Source: Megasphaera elsdenii (GTDB lineage: Bacteria > Bacillota > Negativicutes > Veillonellales > Megasphaeraceae). From it: DNA of 64,000 nucleotides. The stretch lies in the NCBI RefSeq assembly GCF_020539865.1, contig NZ_JAJBQV010000008.1:22415-86414 (forward strand), given 5' to 3'. How positions within the stretch are numbered: position 1 is the first letter of the stretch; every line of letters starts with the position of its first letter. A program made the translations under genes and the position numbers. The notes beneath the pieces are model-generated. The model was not told where the DNA came from and ran no database searches. It worked only from the letters and a program-made list of their open reading frames with translations. Positions 47,351 to 56,345 of the stretch are shown piece by piece.

Positions 47351-48475
47351 TTAGGCGTCTTGTTCCCCTTTTTCTTTTTTATTGAAAATGCAGTCTACAT
47401 CTTCGGCACCGAAGCAGCGGGAACAGGAAATGCACAGGGCCGGTTCGATGTCGCCTGATTTCCATCGATTCGGCAGGTCCGGCTGGCGCAGGTAAGGGCG
47501 GCTCATGGATACGAAAGCCAAGTCTGTCGATTCCAGCGTGTCTTCGATATCTTTGATGTTGCGGAAACCGCCGACGACGCCGACATCGGTTTTGCCTTTC
47601 AGCAGGGCGGCTGCTTCTGCTGCATAGGCTTTGAAGTACATCGGTTCCTTCGTGCGGCGGATGGCCCGGATCGGGCCCTTGCGCGGCAGGGAGGAAGTGT
47701 TGCCACCACTGACTTCAATGGCGTTTACTCCTATTTTGGCTAGCCAGGTCATGACCTGTTTGCTTTCTTCAAAGGTCATGCTGCCGTCTTTCATGAAATC
47801 GGCACAATTTAATTTGACCCAGACCGGATAATCAGCACCGACGGCCTGACGCATGGCAGTGATACATTCCAGGAAAAAGCGGGCCCGGTTTTCCAAGCTG
47901 CCGCCGTAAGCGTCCGTGCGGGTGTTGAAATGGGGAGACAAGAACTTGCTGGCCAGGTAACCGTGGGCGCCGTGGAACTGGATACCGTCGAAACCAGCGG
48001 CTTTGGCTCTGGCAGCGGCTTTGGCGACGGCTTCTGTCAGTTCATGAATTTGGTCGACTGTCAAGGCCTGCGATTCCTGGGTCCACTTGCCGACCTTTTC
48101 CGTAACGCCGCTAGGGCTGAAGATGATGCGCGTTTCCCCTGCCGGCGTTTCCGGCAGGAGAATAGCCGACCCCATGACGACGAGCTGGGCGACGATTTTT
48201 CCGCCGTGCTGGTGGACGCGGTGGACGACCTGGGACAGCGGGGCAATACATTCATCATCGTCGATGCGAATCTGGCAGTGCTGACGCGGTTCCATCTTAT
48301 TCGTCGCCATCATCCCGGTAATGATGATGCCGGCACCGCCGTCAGCCAGGTTTTCATACATTTCGGCCAACTTATCTGTCGGAAGACCGTAGTTCCCCAT
48401 TCCTTCAAAAGTTGCAGAACGGACAAGGCGGCACTTCGCTTCAATACCGCCGATGTGACATGTATCAAATAACAT
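47351..48475 (-). CDS. NADH:flavin oxidoreductase, Old Yellow Enzyme family, with Cys cluster
   Basis: 374 aa from ATG 48475 (AAGGAGAG upstream). The FMN-binding TIM barrel is shown by RLVRSATFEGMGNYGLPTD, IVAQLVVMGS, FDGIQFHGAHGYLASKFLSP and NTRTDAYGGSLENRARF. The C-terminus has CISCSRCFGAEDVDC, similar to the [4Fe-4S] cysteines of 2,4-dienoyl-CoA reductase-type enzymes, but the FAD/NAD domain of those larger proteins is absent. The substrate is unknown; enoate reduction is plausible. The gene stands alone. Confidence 0.87.
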   Translation of the reverse strand: MLFDTCHIGGIEAKCRLVRSATFEGMGNYGLPTDKLAEMYENLADGGAGIIITGMMATNKMEPRQHCQIRIDDDECIAPLSQVVHRVHQHGGKIVAQLVVMGSAILLPETPAGETRIIFSPSGVTEKVGKWTQESQALTVDQIHELTEAVAKAAARAKAAGFDGIQFHGAHGYLASKFLSPHFNTRTDAYGGSLENRARFFLECITAMRQAVGADYPVWVKLNCADFMKDGSMTFEESKQVMTWLAKIGVNAIEVSGGNTSSLPRKGPIRAIRRTKEPMYFKAYAAEAAALLKGKTDVGVVGGFRNIKDIEDTLESTDLAFVSMSRPYLRQPDLPNRWKSGDIEPALCISCSRCFGAEDVDCIFNKKEKGEQDA

Positions 48476-48560
48476 GGTAGAAATCTCTCCTTGGTAATAA
48501 AAAATGAATTTCAGTTTATCTTGAACATTATACAATATTTGCGGAAATAAGCCAATGCAT

Positions 48561-48676
48561 TGTTTTTAGTTGGCTTCATTAAGCGAGTATGATAAACTTC
48601 CGCGATGTTAATTGTTTTGCTCCTTTTGTAAAGAGTGATGTTTTTAGTTGGCTTCATTAAGCGAGTATGATATAAT
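48561..48676 (+). promoter_or_regulatory. purA promoter region with a 34-bp direct repeat
   Basis: A 34-base unit starting TGTTTTTAGTTGGCTTCATT occurs at 48561-48594 and again at 48639-48672, 78 bases apart and identical. The second copy supplies TTGGCT (48648-48653) which, with 17 bases and TATAAT (48671-48676), forms a promoter. The first copy has the same -35 but a poor -10 (TAAACT). Confidence 0.75.
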
Positions 48677-48691
48677 ACAAGTGTTTGTTAA

Positions 48692-50005
<1,314 letters not shown>

Positions 50006-50034
50006 AAAACAACTGAATTACACCATGATATGTG

Positions 50035-50067
50035 AAAGAGGCTGTCGCATTAAGACAGCCTCTTTTT
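50035..50067 (+). terminator. Terminator after purA (GCTGTC family)
   Basis: AAAGAGGCTGTC-GCATTAA-GACAGCCTCTTTTTG has a 12-bp stem. Loop and inner stem are identical to the hairpin at 45407; only the outer stem differs. Confidence 0.85.
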
Positions 50068-50166
50068 GAATTTGAAGTTGAAAGTTTGATGTTTGATGTA
50101 GATGCTTTTAAATTTAAAGCAATCGCCTTAAACATCATGATGGAATAAACCTTCGTGCGACAGCCC
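50068..50166. repeat. Intergenic repeat, family B, fused to a half terminator
   Basis: TTTGAAGTTGAAAGTTTGATGTTTGATGTAGATG plus the centre TTTAAAGCAATCGCC repeats the 45434-45535 unit. It continues into CATGATGGAATAAACCTTCG, which at 45551 is part of a terminator; here the matching left arm is gone. A short CCCCTACGAGCCATGAACC piece (family A flank) follows to 50185. Confidence 0.55.
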
Positions 50167-50187
50167 CTACGAGCCATGAACCATGAA

Positions 50188-50841
50188 TTATTCCCCGCAA
50201 TGGCCGGCCATTGCGCAAGCGCTGCACGAACCGGAGCAGCCACCGCCGATAAAGTTCAGGCCGATGACACCGGTTACGGTTTTGCGCGGCATGAGCATCC
50301 CACTGGGCAGGAGGGAGACGCCGATTTGTTCAGCGTGGACGGCTTGGGCGATGTTAGCCATCTGGCCGGACGGCCAGTCGCCGGTGCCGGGATTCATGAT
50401 CCAAGACGCTTTATAGCCTTTGTCGGCGCCGGCTTCGTCGAGCATGTCGATGAGCTGTTTTGTATAGCCCGCTGTAGCGACGGTTAACGCCGAGTCGAGA
50501 GCTAGGCCGCGGGTGATTTCTTTATTCATGAACAAGGCATCGACTTCTTTTTCCAGGGCTTCGCCAAGGGTGACGGCATACATCAGGACGATGGCCGAGT
50601 CTTCGATGCGCTGGCAGACCGTCGGGCTGTTGATGGTGAAAGGGCTGTCGCAAAGGACCATATGGGACGTATTGTCATAGAAGCACTGCTGGCAAGTGGC
50701 CTGTGGTTTGGCTAATTCCATGACGCGCTGGCACGCTTCGTGGACGAAATCATCGGAAAGTTCAGCAGCTCCGCGCTGCAAGGCATATTCTTTGACGCTG
50801 GCAGCGTCGATTTCCCGCAAGGGATCAGTAAATGTTGGCAT
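50188..50841 (-). CDS. MetH-activation-domain-like protein with Cys-rich C-terminus
   Basis: 217 aa. It resembles the stand-alone relatives of the vitamin B12-dependent methionine synthase activation domain found in anaerobes: SWIMNPGTGDWPSGQMANIAQ and IGVSLLPSGMLMPRKTVTGVIG. In such organisms the protein is thought to help reactivate the corrinoid enzyme. The C-terminus has CSGSCSACAMAGHC, an iron-sulfur-like cysteine cluster, and two more cysteines occur earlier (TCQQCFYD). No methionine synthase gene is next to it. Role is inferred. Confidence 0.72.
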   Translation of the reverse strand: MPTFTDPLREIDAASVKEYALQRGAAELSDDFVHEACQRVMELAKPQATCQQCFYDNTSHMVLCDSPFTINSPTVCQRIEDSAIVLMYAVTLGEALEKEVDALFMNKEITRGLALDSALTVATAGYTKQLIDMLDEAGADKGYKASWIMNPGTGDWPSGQMANIAQAVHAEQIGVSLLPSGMLMPRKTVTGVIGLNFIGGGCSGSCSACAMAGHCGE

Positions 50842-51013
50842 TTTTTACATCCTTTCTGAATCTGTACATTTGTTTTTTATTATACCATAGAAATTGTTGG
50901 AAATTGTTAAAAAAATCCATGAAATAAAGGTGATAAATATTTGATTAAATGGTGGATAGACGATATACTATAATATAGACTTTAAAATTAATTTTGAGAG
51001 AAATGAGGTGGAC

Positions 51014-51865
51014 ATGATGGCAGTCGACGAGTCTCCTGCTGAAAGGGGAGCCCCGGCAGAAATTGCCGTAGAATGTATTGTTCCCAATCCCCGGCAGCCG
51101 CGGCAGACCTTTGATGAACAAGGGCTGATTGCCTTAGCTGATTCGATTCGCCAACATGGGCTTGTCCAGCCTGTCGTCGTCCAGAAGACCGGTCCCGGCC
51201 GATATGAACTCATTGCCGGTGAACGGCGGCTGCGGGCTGCTAAACGCTGCGGCTTGAAGACGGTGCCGGCTATCATCCGCAGCTATACGCCTGATGAAGC
51301 GGCCGAAATTGCCCTTATTGAGAACCTGCAGCGCCAGGACTTGGACGCCATTGAAGAAGGGATGGCCTATGAGCGGCTCATGAAAGATTTTGGTCTGACC
51401 CAGGAACAGACGGCACAGAAAGTTGGGAAAAGCCGGTCCCACGTAGCCAACATGGTCCGCTTGCTGCAGCTTCCAGACGATATCAAAGGCTGGATTGCTG
51501 CTGGACGCTTATCTATGGGGCAAGCCCGGCCTCTATTGCAGCTGCCTTCTGTGAAGTTGCAGCGGGAAGCAGGCCTGTACATTTTGAAGCATGACCTGTC
51601 GGCCCGTAAGGCAGAAGCGCTGGTCCGCCATCTGATGGCCCAGGCGAAGTCCCGTCCCGAACCGGACGCCCATGTGGCTTGGTTGCAGGATAAGCTGAAG
51701 ATGGCCTTGGGGACCGATGTGGCCATTCAGCTGGGAAGAGGCCGGAAAAAAGGGAAAATCGAGATTTCCTTTTCGTCAGAAGCAGAATTTGAACGGCTGT
51801 TGTCGATACTGACTGAAGAAAAAGAAGACACGTCGAGGTCCCCTCTTTCTTCATTTCATATATAA
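51014..51865 (+). CDS. parB: ParB/Spo0J-family chromosome-partitioning protein
   Basis: 283 aa from ATG 51014 (GAGGTGG upstream); ATG 51017 is equally possible. The CTP-binding ParB N-terminal domain shows VPNPRQPRQTFDEQGLIALADSIRQHGLVQPVVVQ, the GERRLRAAKRCGLKTVPAI box and LIENLQRQDLDAIEEGMAYE. The HTH is LTQEQTAQKVGKSRSHVANMVRLLQLP. It could be the chromosomal ParB or a Noc-like paralogue; no parA is adjacent. A perfect parS site lies 8.4 kb away inside copA. The next gene encodes a DUF4446 protein, a common partner of ParB genes in Firmicutes. Confidence 0.88.
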   Translation: MMAVDESPAERGAPAEIAVECIVPNPRQPRQTFDEQGLIALADSIRQHGLVQPVVVQKTGPGRYELIAGERRLRAAKRCGLKTVPAIIRSYTPDEAAEIALIENLQRQDLDAIEEGMAYERLMKDFGLTQEQTAQKVGKSRSHVANMVRLLQLPDDIKGWIAAGRLSMGQARPLLQLPSVKLQREAGLYILKHDLSARKAEALVRHLMAQAKSRPEPDAHVAWLQDKLKMALGTDVAIQLGRGRKKGKIEISFSSEAEFERLLSILTEEKEDTSRSPLSSFHI

Positions 51866-51894
51866 TATTTTTGCATATTCATGGGAGGAAAGAA

Positions 51895-52425
51895 ATGCTG
51901 AATATCGATATGCAGGCTGCCACGATGGCGCTTGCCGGTATTGGCGGGTTGATTTTATTGCTCTTGCTCGTCTATATCGTCATTTTACACAAGAAAATCA
52001 GAAAATTAGAAACGAATTACACCTTTTTTATGCAAGACGAAACGGGAGCCAGCGTCGAAGCGAAGCTGCGTGACGATGTCGATAAGCTGCATAACCTGCA
52101 GGGAACGCTCGATATGATTCACCAGACGCAAAAGGATATCATGGCTGTCCAGAATCACTGTTTCCGTAAAATCGGGTTCGTTAAATATAATGCCTTTGAC
52201 AATATCGGCAACAATCTGAGTTTTGCCTTTACCGTCCTCGATGGGAAAAATGACGGCTTCTGTCTGTCCAGTGTCTATGGGCGCAACGAATCGCGTATTT
52301 TTGCCAAACCGATTGTAGAAGGCAAGTGTCTCTATGGCATGAGTGAAGAAGAAAGGGAAAGCCTGGATAACGCATTGAATTACAGCGGTGACATGCAGGC
52401 TGTTCAAAGGGATCTGGAAGAATAA
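51895..52425 (+). CDS. DUF4446-family membrane-anchored protein
   Basis: 176 aa from ATG 51895 with GGGAGG upstream. One N-terminal membrane helix (ALAGIGGLILLLLLVYIVILH) is followed by a coiled-coil segment (about 35-85). The DUF4446 core is HCFRKIGFVKYNAFDNIGNNLSFAFTVLDGKNDGFCLSSVYGR, ending YGMSEEERESLDNAL. The function is unknown; the family usually follows parB, as here, so a link to chromosome or envelope organisation is possible. Confidence 0.85.
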   Translation: MLNIDMQAATMALAGIGGLILLLLLVYIVILHKKIRKLETNYTFFMQDETGASVEAKLRDDVDKLHNLQGTLDMIHQTQKDIMAVQNHCFRKIGFVKYNAFDNIGNNLSFAFTVLDGKNDGFCLSSVYGRNESRIFAKPIVEGKCLYGMSEEERESLDNALNYSGDMQAVQRDLEE

Positions 52426-52441
52426 TAAAGAGGGGAAAAGC

Positions 52442-53464
52442 GTGAAGATCCACATCAAGATATATCCATGGATGCGCAACCTGCAATCATGGTGCCAACG
52501 CATAAAAGCTTGGGAAACACCAGCGTGGTGGCCGTCATTCCTGAAAACGGACCGGACGGAGCCATTGGTCGTGACACCGGCGCAATATAAGAAGCTCGTC
52601 CGCGGCTGTGCTGTCGCAGTGGTCGTCATTGTAATCGCTGCAGGCATCGGCATTTACGAGTTCATTTCGCTTCAGCAGGCCAAGGCCCAGGAAGCACTGC
52701 ATGAACAGCAGCTGGAATTGATGCGTGAAAAGACGACATCACTTCAGGAAAAGATGGATAAAATGGATTCCCTGGATCAAGAGCTGCGGCAAATGGTCAA
52801 GGGTTCGGGGGCTGGTGACAGCCCAAAAGGTGACGGTGGCGTAGCAGGGGGACAGAAGAAATCTCCGGACCTTTCTCATGCCAGCTACAATGACCTGTTA
52901 TTGGCCACCTCCCGCTTGGAAACCCGCAGTAATGCCCGCATCATCAGTTTCATCACGTTGAAAACAGTCTTGAGCGATACCGCAGGCGAACAGGTTCGGC
53001 AAATGCAGCAGATTACCCATAAATATCAAGGCAGTGCCTTAGGTGGCGGAAACCAAGGCGATGCCAGCAGCACGTCGACGACGCCTTCTATTTGGCCTGT
53101 CAGCGGGACGGTTACGTCTAACTTCGGTTACCGCGGCAATCCCATTGGCGGCGGCTCTGGCTTCCATGAAGGTATCGATATCGGTGTCGATTACGGAACA
53201 CCTGTCCGGGCAACAGCGGCTGGGAAAGTCACCATGGCTGGCTGGGTCGACGGTTATGGCAACCTCGTAGAAATCGACCATGGCAACGGTTTCGTTACCC
53301 GTTATGGGCATAACTCTATGCTTTTAGTTACAGTAGGACAGGAAGTCCGGGCGGGCTCAATCATCTCGCTGGCCGGCAGTACAGGCCGCAGTACAGGGCC
53401 GCACGTCCATTACGAAGTACGCGTCAATGGATCCCCGACCAACCCGTTGCTGTTCTTGCCGTAA
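52442..53464 (+). CDS. M23 (LytM-type) peptidoglycan peptidase
   Basis: 340 aa from GTG 52442 (GAGGGG upstream). A membrane segment (about residues 54-74) anchors it, followed by a coiled coil (about 78-125), a Gly-rich linker and a LytM domain (about 215-335). Zinc ligands and catalytic His are visible: SGFHEGIDIGVDYGTPV, EIDHGNGFVTRYGHN and GPHVHYEVRVNG. The intact HxH suggests an active endopeptidase. It lies 16 bases after the DUF4446 gene in the same operon. Confidence 0.9.
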   Translation: MKIHIKIYPWMRNLQSWCQRIKAWETPAWWPSFLKTDRTEPLVVTPAQYKKLVRGCAVAVVVIVIAAGIGIYEFISLQQAKAQEALHEQQLELMREKTTSLQEKMDKMDSLDQELRQMVKGSGAGDSPKGDGGVAGGQKKSPDLSHASYNDLLLATSRLETRSNARIISFITLKTVLSDTAGEQVRQMQQITHKYQGSALGGGNQGDASSTSTTPSIWPVSGTVTSNFGYRGNPIGGGSGFHEGIDIGVDYGTPVRATAAGKVTMAGWVDGYGNLVEIDHGNGFVTRYGHNSMLLVTVGQEVRAGSIISLAGSTGRSTGPHVHYEVRVNGSPTNPLLFLP

Positions 53465-53602
53465 GCAAGTATGATGTAGGTGTCCATTATGGGGTACTCG
53501 TTGATACAATGTCGTTTATCGTTCGTAGTTCATTGTTCATCGTGATGGTTGTTATTTTTTACGCCACCATTACGACCTACGATGAACGGCCTGCGACGAA
53601 CT

Positions 53603-53637
53603 AAAAAGGGCTTGTCGTAGAACGACAAGCCTTTTTT
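53603..53637 (+). terminator. Terminator before the branched-chain-type binding protein gene
   Basis: AAAAAGGGCTTGTCGT-AGA-ACGACAAGCCTTTTTT is a stem of about 14 bp with six T residues. It ends the parB-DUF4446-M23 operon. The 138 bases before it carry GTTCGTAGTTCA...TGAACGGCCTGCGACGAAC, an imperfect inverted repeat related to the gene-free stretch at 27.85 kb. Confidence 0.8.
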
Positions 53638-53662
53638 CACTACTCCCAGGAAGGAGTATTTT

Positions 53663-54832
53663 ATGAAGAGATACATGAAGATACTAGCCTTTTGTATGCT
53701 TTTTATGGCTTTTTTCCTGAGCGGATGCAGCTTATCGCCGAAGAATACAGGCGTCCTCATTGGGGCGAACCTGGCTTTGAGCGGCAAAGGTATGTCCTAT
53801 TCGACGTCGACGGAACGAGGTATCGAACTGGCTAAGGATATGGTCAATGAACGGGGTGGCCTTTTGGGAAAGCCCGTCCAAATTGTATCCGTCGATAACC
53901 ACGGCAAGCCGGAAGATGCTGTAGCCGCTATTCAGCAGCTGACGGTGCGCCACGTATCGGCCATCATCGGGCCGGACCTGACGGATTGTACGCGGGCTGT
54001 CCTCTCTAATGTGGAAGCCGTGAAGATTCCCCTCATCAGCCCGGCATGCACCCAGCCGGATATCACTGTAGATCCTAAGTCTCATGAAGTCTACCGCTAT
54101 ATTTTCCGGGCGGCCTATATCGATGCTTCCCAGGGACGGGCCATGGCTGATTATGCGCTGAAGCAGCTCCATGTTAAACGGGCAGCTGTCTTTTATTATC
54201 CTGATAAACTGTATGCCCAGGGCTTGGCCGAATATTTCCGCAGCGCCTTTGCCGCCAGCGGCGGTGATGTGCCTGTCTATATTCCTGTAGAAAATGTGCA
54301 GGACCTGACCAAATACCTTCCCTTGCTGCAGCGGGAACAGGTCGATGTCATCTATCTGCCTGGGTATGATGATTGGACGATACCGGCTATTGAGCTGCTG
54401 CGCAGTCGTGGCATTTCTCTGCCCCTCTTAGGGCCGGACGGCTGGAATGGACCCAAGATGGAACGGGATGTCGATAAGGCCTATTTGACTCAGGTCTACT
54501 ATACGGACCATTATGCCGGCCACGACGCGACGGATGCGGCCAAGCGCTTTTCCCTGGCTTATTATGAAAAGTACGGAGAATGGCCGGACAGCTATGCCGC
54601 TCTCGGCTATGATGCCTTCATGATGACGGCCGATGCCATTGAACGCTGTCAGTCGGCGGAAGCGGCTGATGTGGTCCGGGAGTTAGAAAAGACCATTGAT
54701 TATGACGGTGCGACCGGGACTATTTCCCTCGATGCCAATCATGATGCGATTAAAGATGTCTTCATCATGACCTTTAAAGACGGCCAGCCCGAACTGGCTG
54801 CGACGATTCCCAAAGACCGTCAGACACAGTAA
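53663..54832 (+). CDS. Orphan ABC-type branched-chain amino-acid binding lipoprotein (Peripla_BP_6)
   Basis: 389 aa. A lipoprotein signal (LAFCMLFMAFFLSGC) is followed by a LivJ/LivK-type fold: VLIGANLALSGKGMSYSTSTERGIELAKDMVNERGGLLGKPVQIV, then HVSAIIGPDLTDCTRAVLSNVEAVKIPLISPACTQP and SYAALGYDAFMMTADAIERC. Ligands in this family are branched-chain amino acids, amides or urea. No permease or ATPase genes adjoin, so it may be a lone receptor. It converges with and overlaps the YgjP-like gene by 13 bases. Confidence 0.85.
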   Translation: MKRYMKILAFCMLFMAFFLSGCSLSPKNTGVLIGANLALSGKGMSYSTSTERGIELAKDMVNERGGLLGKPVQIVSVDNHGKPEDAVAAIQQLTVRHVSAIIGPDLTDCTRAVLSNVEAVKIPLISPACTQPDITVDPKSHEVYRYIFRAAYIDASQGRAMADYALKQLHVKRAAVFYYPDKLYAQGLAEYFRSAFAASGGDVPVYIPVENVQDLTKYLPLLQREQVDVIYLPGYDDWTIPAIELLRSRGISLPLLGPDGWNGPKMERDVDKAYLTQVYYTDHYAGHDATDAAKRFSLAYYEKYGEWPDSYAALGYDAFMMTADAIERCQSAEAADVVRELEKTIDYDGATGTISLDANHDAIKDVFIMTFKDGQPELAATIPKDRQTQ

Positions 54833-55542
54833 GGCAGATACTTTGTCATGGCTTGGCGCCGTGCCTTCCAGTCGGGCATGCGGATGGTCATGGCATCATA
54901 GAAATGGCGCGAGTGATTGGGCTGAAGAAAATGGCAGAGTTCGTGGAGCATGACGTGGTCGATGATTTCTTCAGGCATGATAGCCAGGTAGGTGTTCATG
55001 GTGACGATGCCTTTGAGGGGCATACAGGACCCCCAACGCGACCGCATGACTCGCTGTTTCAGGACCGGGTCGGGCAAGGCGAGGCCGTCGAATAAGGGCT
55101 GCATCCGGGATAAACTAGCAGGAAAGAGCTTTTTCCCCAGACTTTGCAGCAGCTTATGGTATAGCTTCTGTTTCATGACCGGTGTATTATCGGCCAGTTC
55201 CATGAAGACTGTCTGGCCGCTGCGGCGGATGCTGTTTTGCAGTCCCAGGCGGACGTCGAGTTTATAGGGCTGGCCCGCCAAATAGAGCGTATCGCCGTCG
55301 CTGAGGGTCAGCATGGGGAATTTCTGTTTTTGTTCTTTCATCTGGTCCATGGCACGGAGAATGAAGTCCGTCTTCTTTTTCAGGAAATCTTCGATATATT
55401 CCCAAGGAACACGGGTCGGTGCCGACAGGTACAATGTGCCGTCACTACGGACGTGGAGATTGATATTTTTCACTTTCTTGCGGACCAAGATGACTGGAAA
55501 GGTCTGGCCTTGGACCGTGAATTGGCATTGTTCATTCGTCAT
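54820..55542 (-). CDS. YgjP-like zinc metallopeptidase (DUF45, SprT-related)
   Basis: 240 aa. The zinc site is HELCHFLQPNHSRHFYDAM (HExxH plus a third His), preceded by VMRSRWGSCMPLKGIVTMNTYL as in the YgjP/DUF45 family. The N-terminal part is beta-rich (VILVRKKVKNINLHVRSDGTLYLSAP). The physiological substrate is unknown. It is a single gene facing the binding-protein gene. Confidence 0.87.
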   Translation of the reverse strand: MTNEQCQFTVQGQTFPVILVRKKVKNINLHVRSDGTLYLSAPTRVPWEYIEDFLKKKTDFILRAMDQMKEQKQKFPMLTLSDGDTLYLAGQPYKLDVRLGLQNSIRRSGQTVFMELADNTPVMKQKLYHKLLQSLGKKLFPASLSRMQPLFDGLALPDPVLKQRVMRSRWGSCMPLKGIVTMNTYLAIMPEEIIDHVMLHELCHFLQPNHSRHFYDAMTIRMPDWKARRQAMTKYLPYCV

Positions 55543-55618
55543 GGCGATACCTCGCAGAAATAAGATTTGTAGCTATTGTAAATAGAATTTATTCGTTTGT
55601 CAAAAAGGAAGGTAGATT

Positions 55619-56173
55619 ATGCTCGATTTTACGGCTATTGACTTTGAAACGGCCAATAAATATGCCAACAGCGCCTGTTCCCTGGCAGCAGTCACCATGA
55701 ATGATGACCGCTGTGTCAAAGAAGGTTATACGCTTATTCAGCCGCCTTTCATGCGTTTTGATCCGGGCAATATCCAGATTCATGGCATCACGCCGGACCA
55801 GGTCGTCCATAAACCGAAATTCGATGCCCTGTGGGTCCGTATTCGGCCGCACCTGGAAGGACGCATCTTGGTCGCCCATTACGCCGTCTTCGATACGCGG
55901 GTCCTGCGCAGCCTGCTGAAGACATATCACCTGGAAAAGCCGCAGGCATCTTATGCCTGCACGGTCGAAATCTCCCGCCGTGTCTGGCCGGATCTGCCGA
56001 ATCATAAACTGGACACGGTCGCCGGTTACCTGGGCTATTCCTTCCACCACCATCAGGCTTTGGACGATGCCCGGGCCTGTGCCTACATCGTCCTCAAAGC
56101 GGCTGAAATCGTTGGTGCTTCGTCTATGGAAGAACTCCTCGACGCGACACACCTCAAGTTGAAGAACTTATGA
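55619..56173 (+). CDS. DnaQ-like 3'-5' exonuclease (DEDDh)
   Basis: 184 aa. The exonuclease motifs are DFTAIDFETAN (Asp8, Glu10), a central HYAVFDTRVLR with the third Asp, and HQALDDARACAYI with the catalytic His and Asp. It resembles the stand-alone epsilon-like/RNase T-type exonucleases of Firmicutes. It could proofread, trim RNA or degrade DNA; nothing nearby decides. Its stop is next to a long palindromic repeat. Confidence 0.85.
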   Translation: MLDFTAIDFETANKYANSACSLAAVTMNDDRCVKEGYTLIQPPFMRFDPGNIQIHGITPDQVVHKPKFDALWVRIRPHLEGRILVAHYAVFDTRVLRSLLKTYHLEKPQASYACTVEISRRVWPDLPNHKLDTVAGYLGYSFHHHQALDDARACAYIVLKAAEIVGASSMEELLDATHLKLKNL

Positions 56174-56175
56174 TT

Positions 56176-56259
56176 TTTGAAGTTGAAAGTATGATGTTTG
56201 ATGTGATGGTTTTTAAATTTAAATCCGTCCACGTCAAACATCATACTTTCAACTTCAAA
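56176..56259. repeat. Perfect 26-bp inverted repeat, family B
   Basis: The arm 56176-56201 (TTTGAAGTTGAAAGTATGAT plus GTTTGA) and its exact reverse complement at 56234-56259 are separated by 32 bases. The arm matches the repeats at 45434 and 50068. The loop shares TTTAAATTTAAA with them. This is the best-preserved copy and suggests a miniature inverted-repeat element. Confidence 0.75.
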
Positions 56260-56267
56260 CTAGGATA

Positions 56268-56325
56268 TTGACTAGTCAATTTATAAGCGCTATAATATAT
56301 TCCGCCAATAAATTTGACTAGTCAA
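56268..56325 (+). promoter_or_regulatory. MFS-marR promoter with two identical palindromic operators
   Basis: TTGACTAGTCAA occurs twice, at 56268-56279 and 56314-56325. The first supplies the -35 (TTGACT) of a promoter with a 17-base spacer and TATAAT (56291-56296). The second lies just downstream of the start of transcription. The MarR-type protein encoded by the second gene is the likely ligand. Confidence 0.8.
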
Positions 56326-56345
56326 TTATAAAAGGAGCGATTGCA

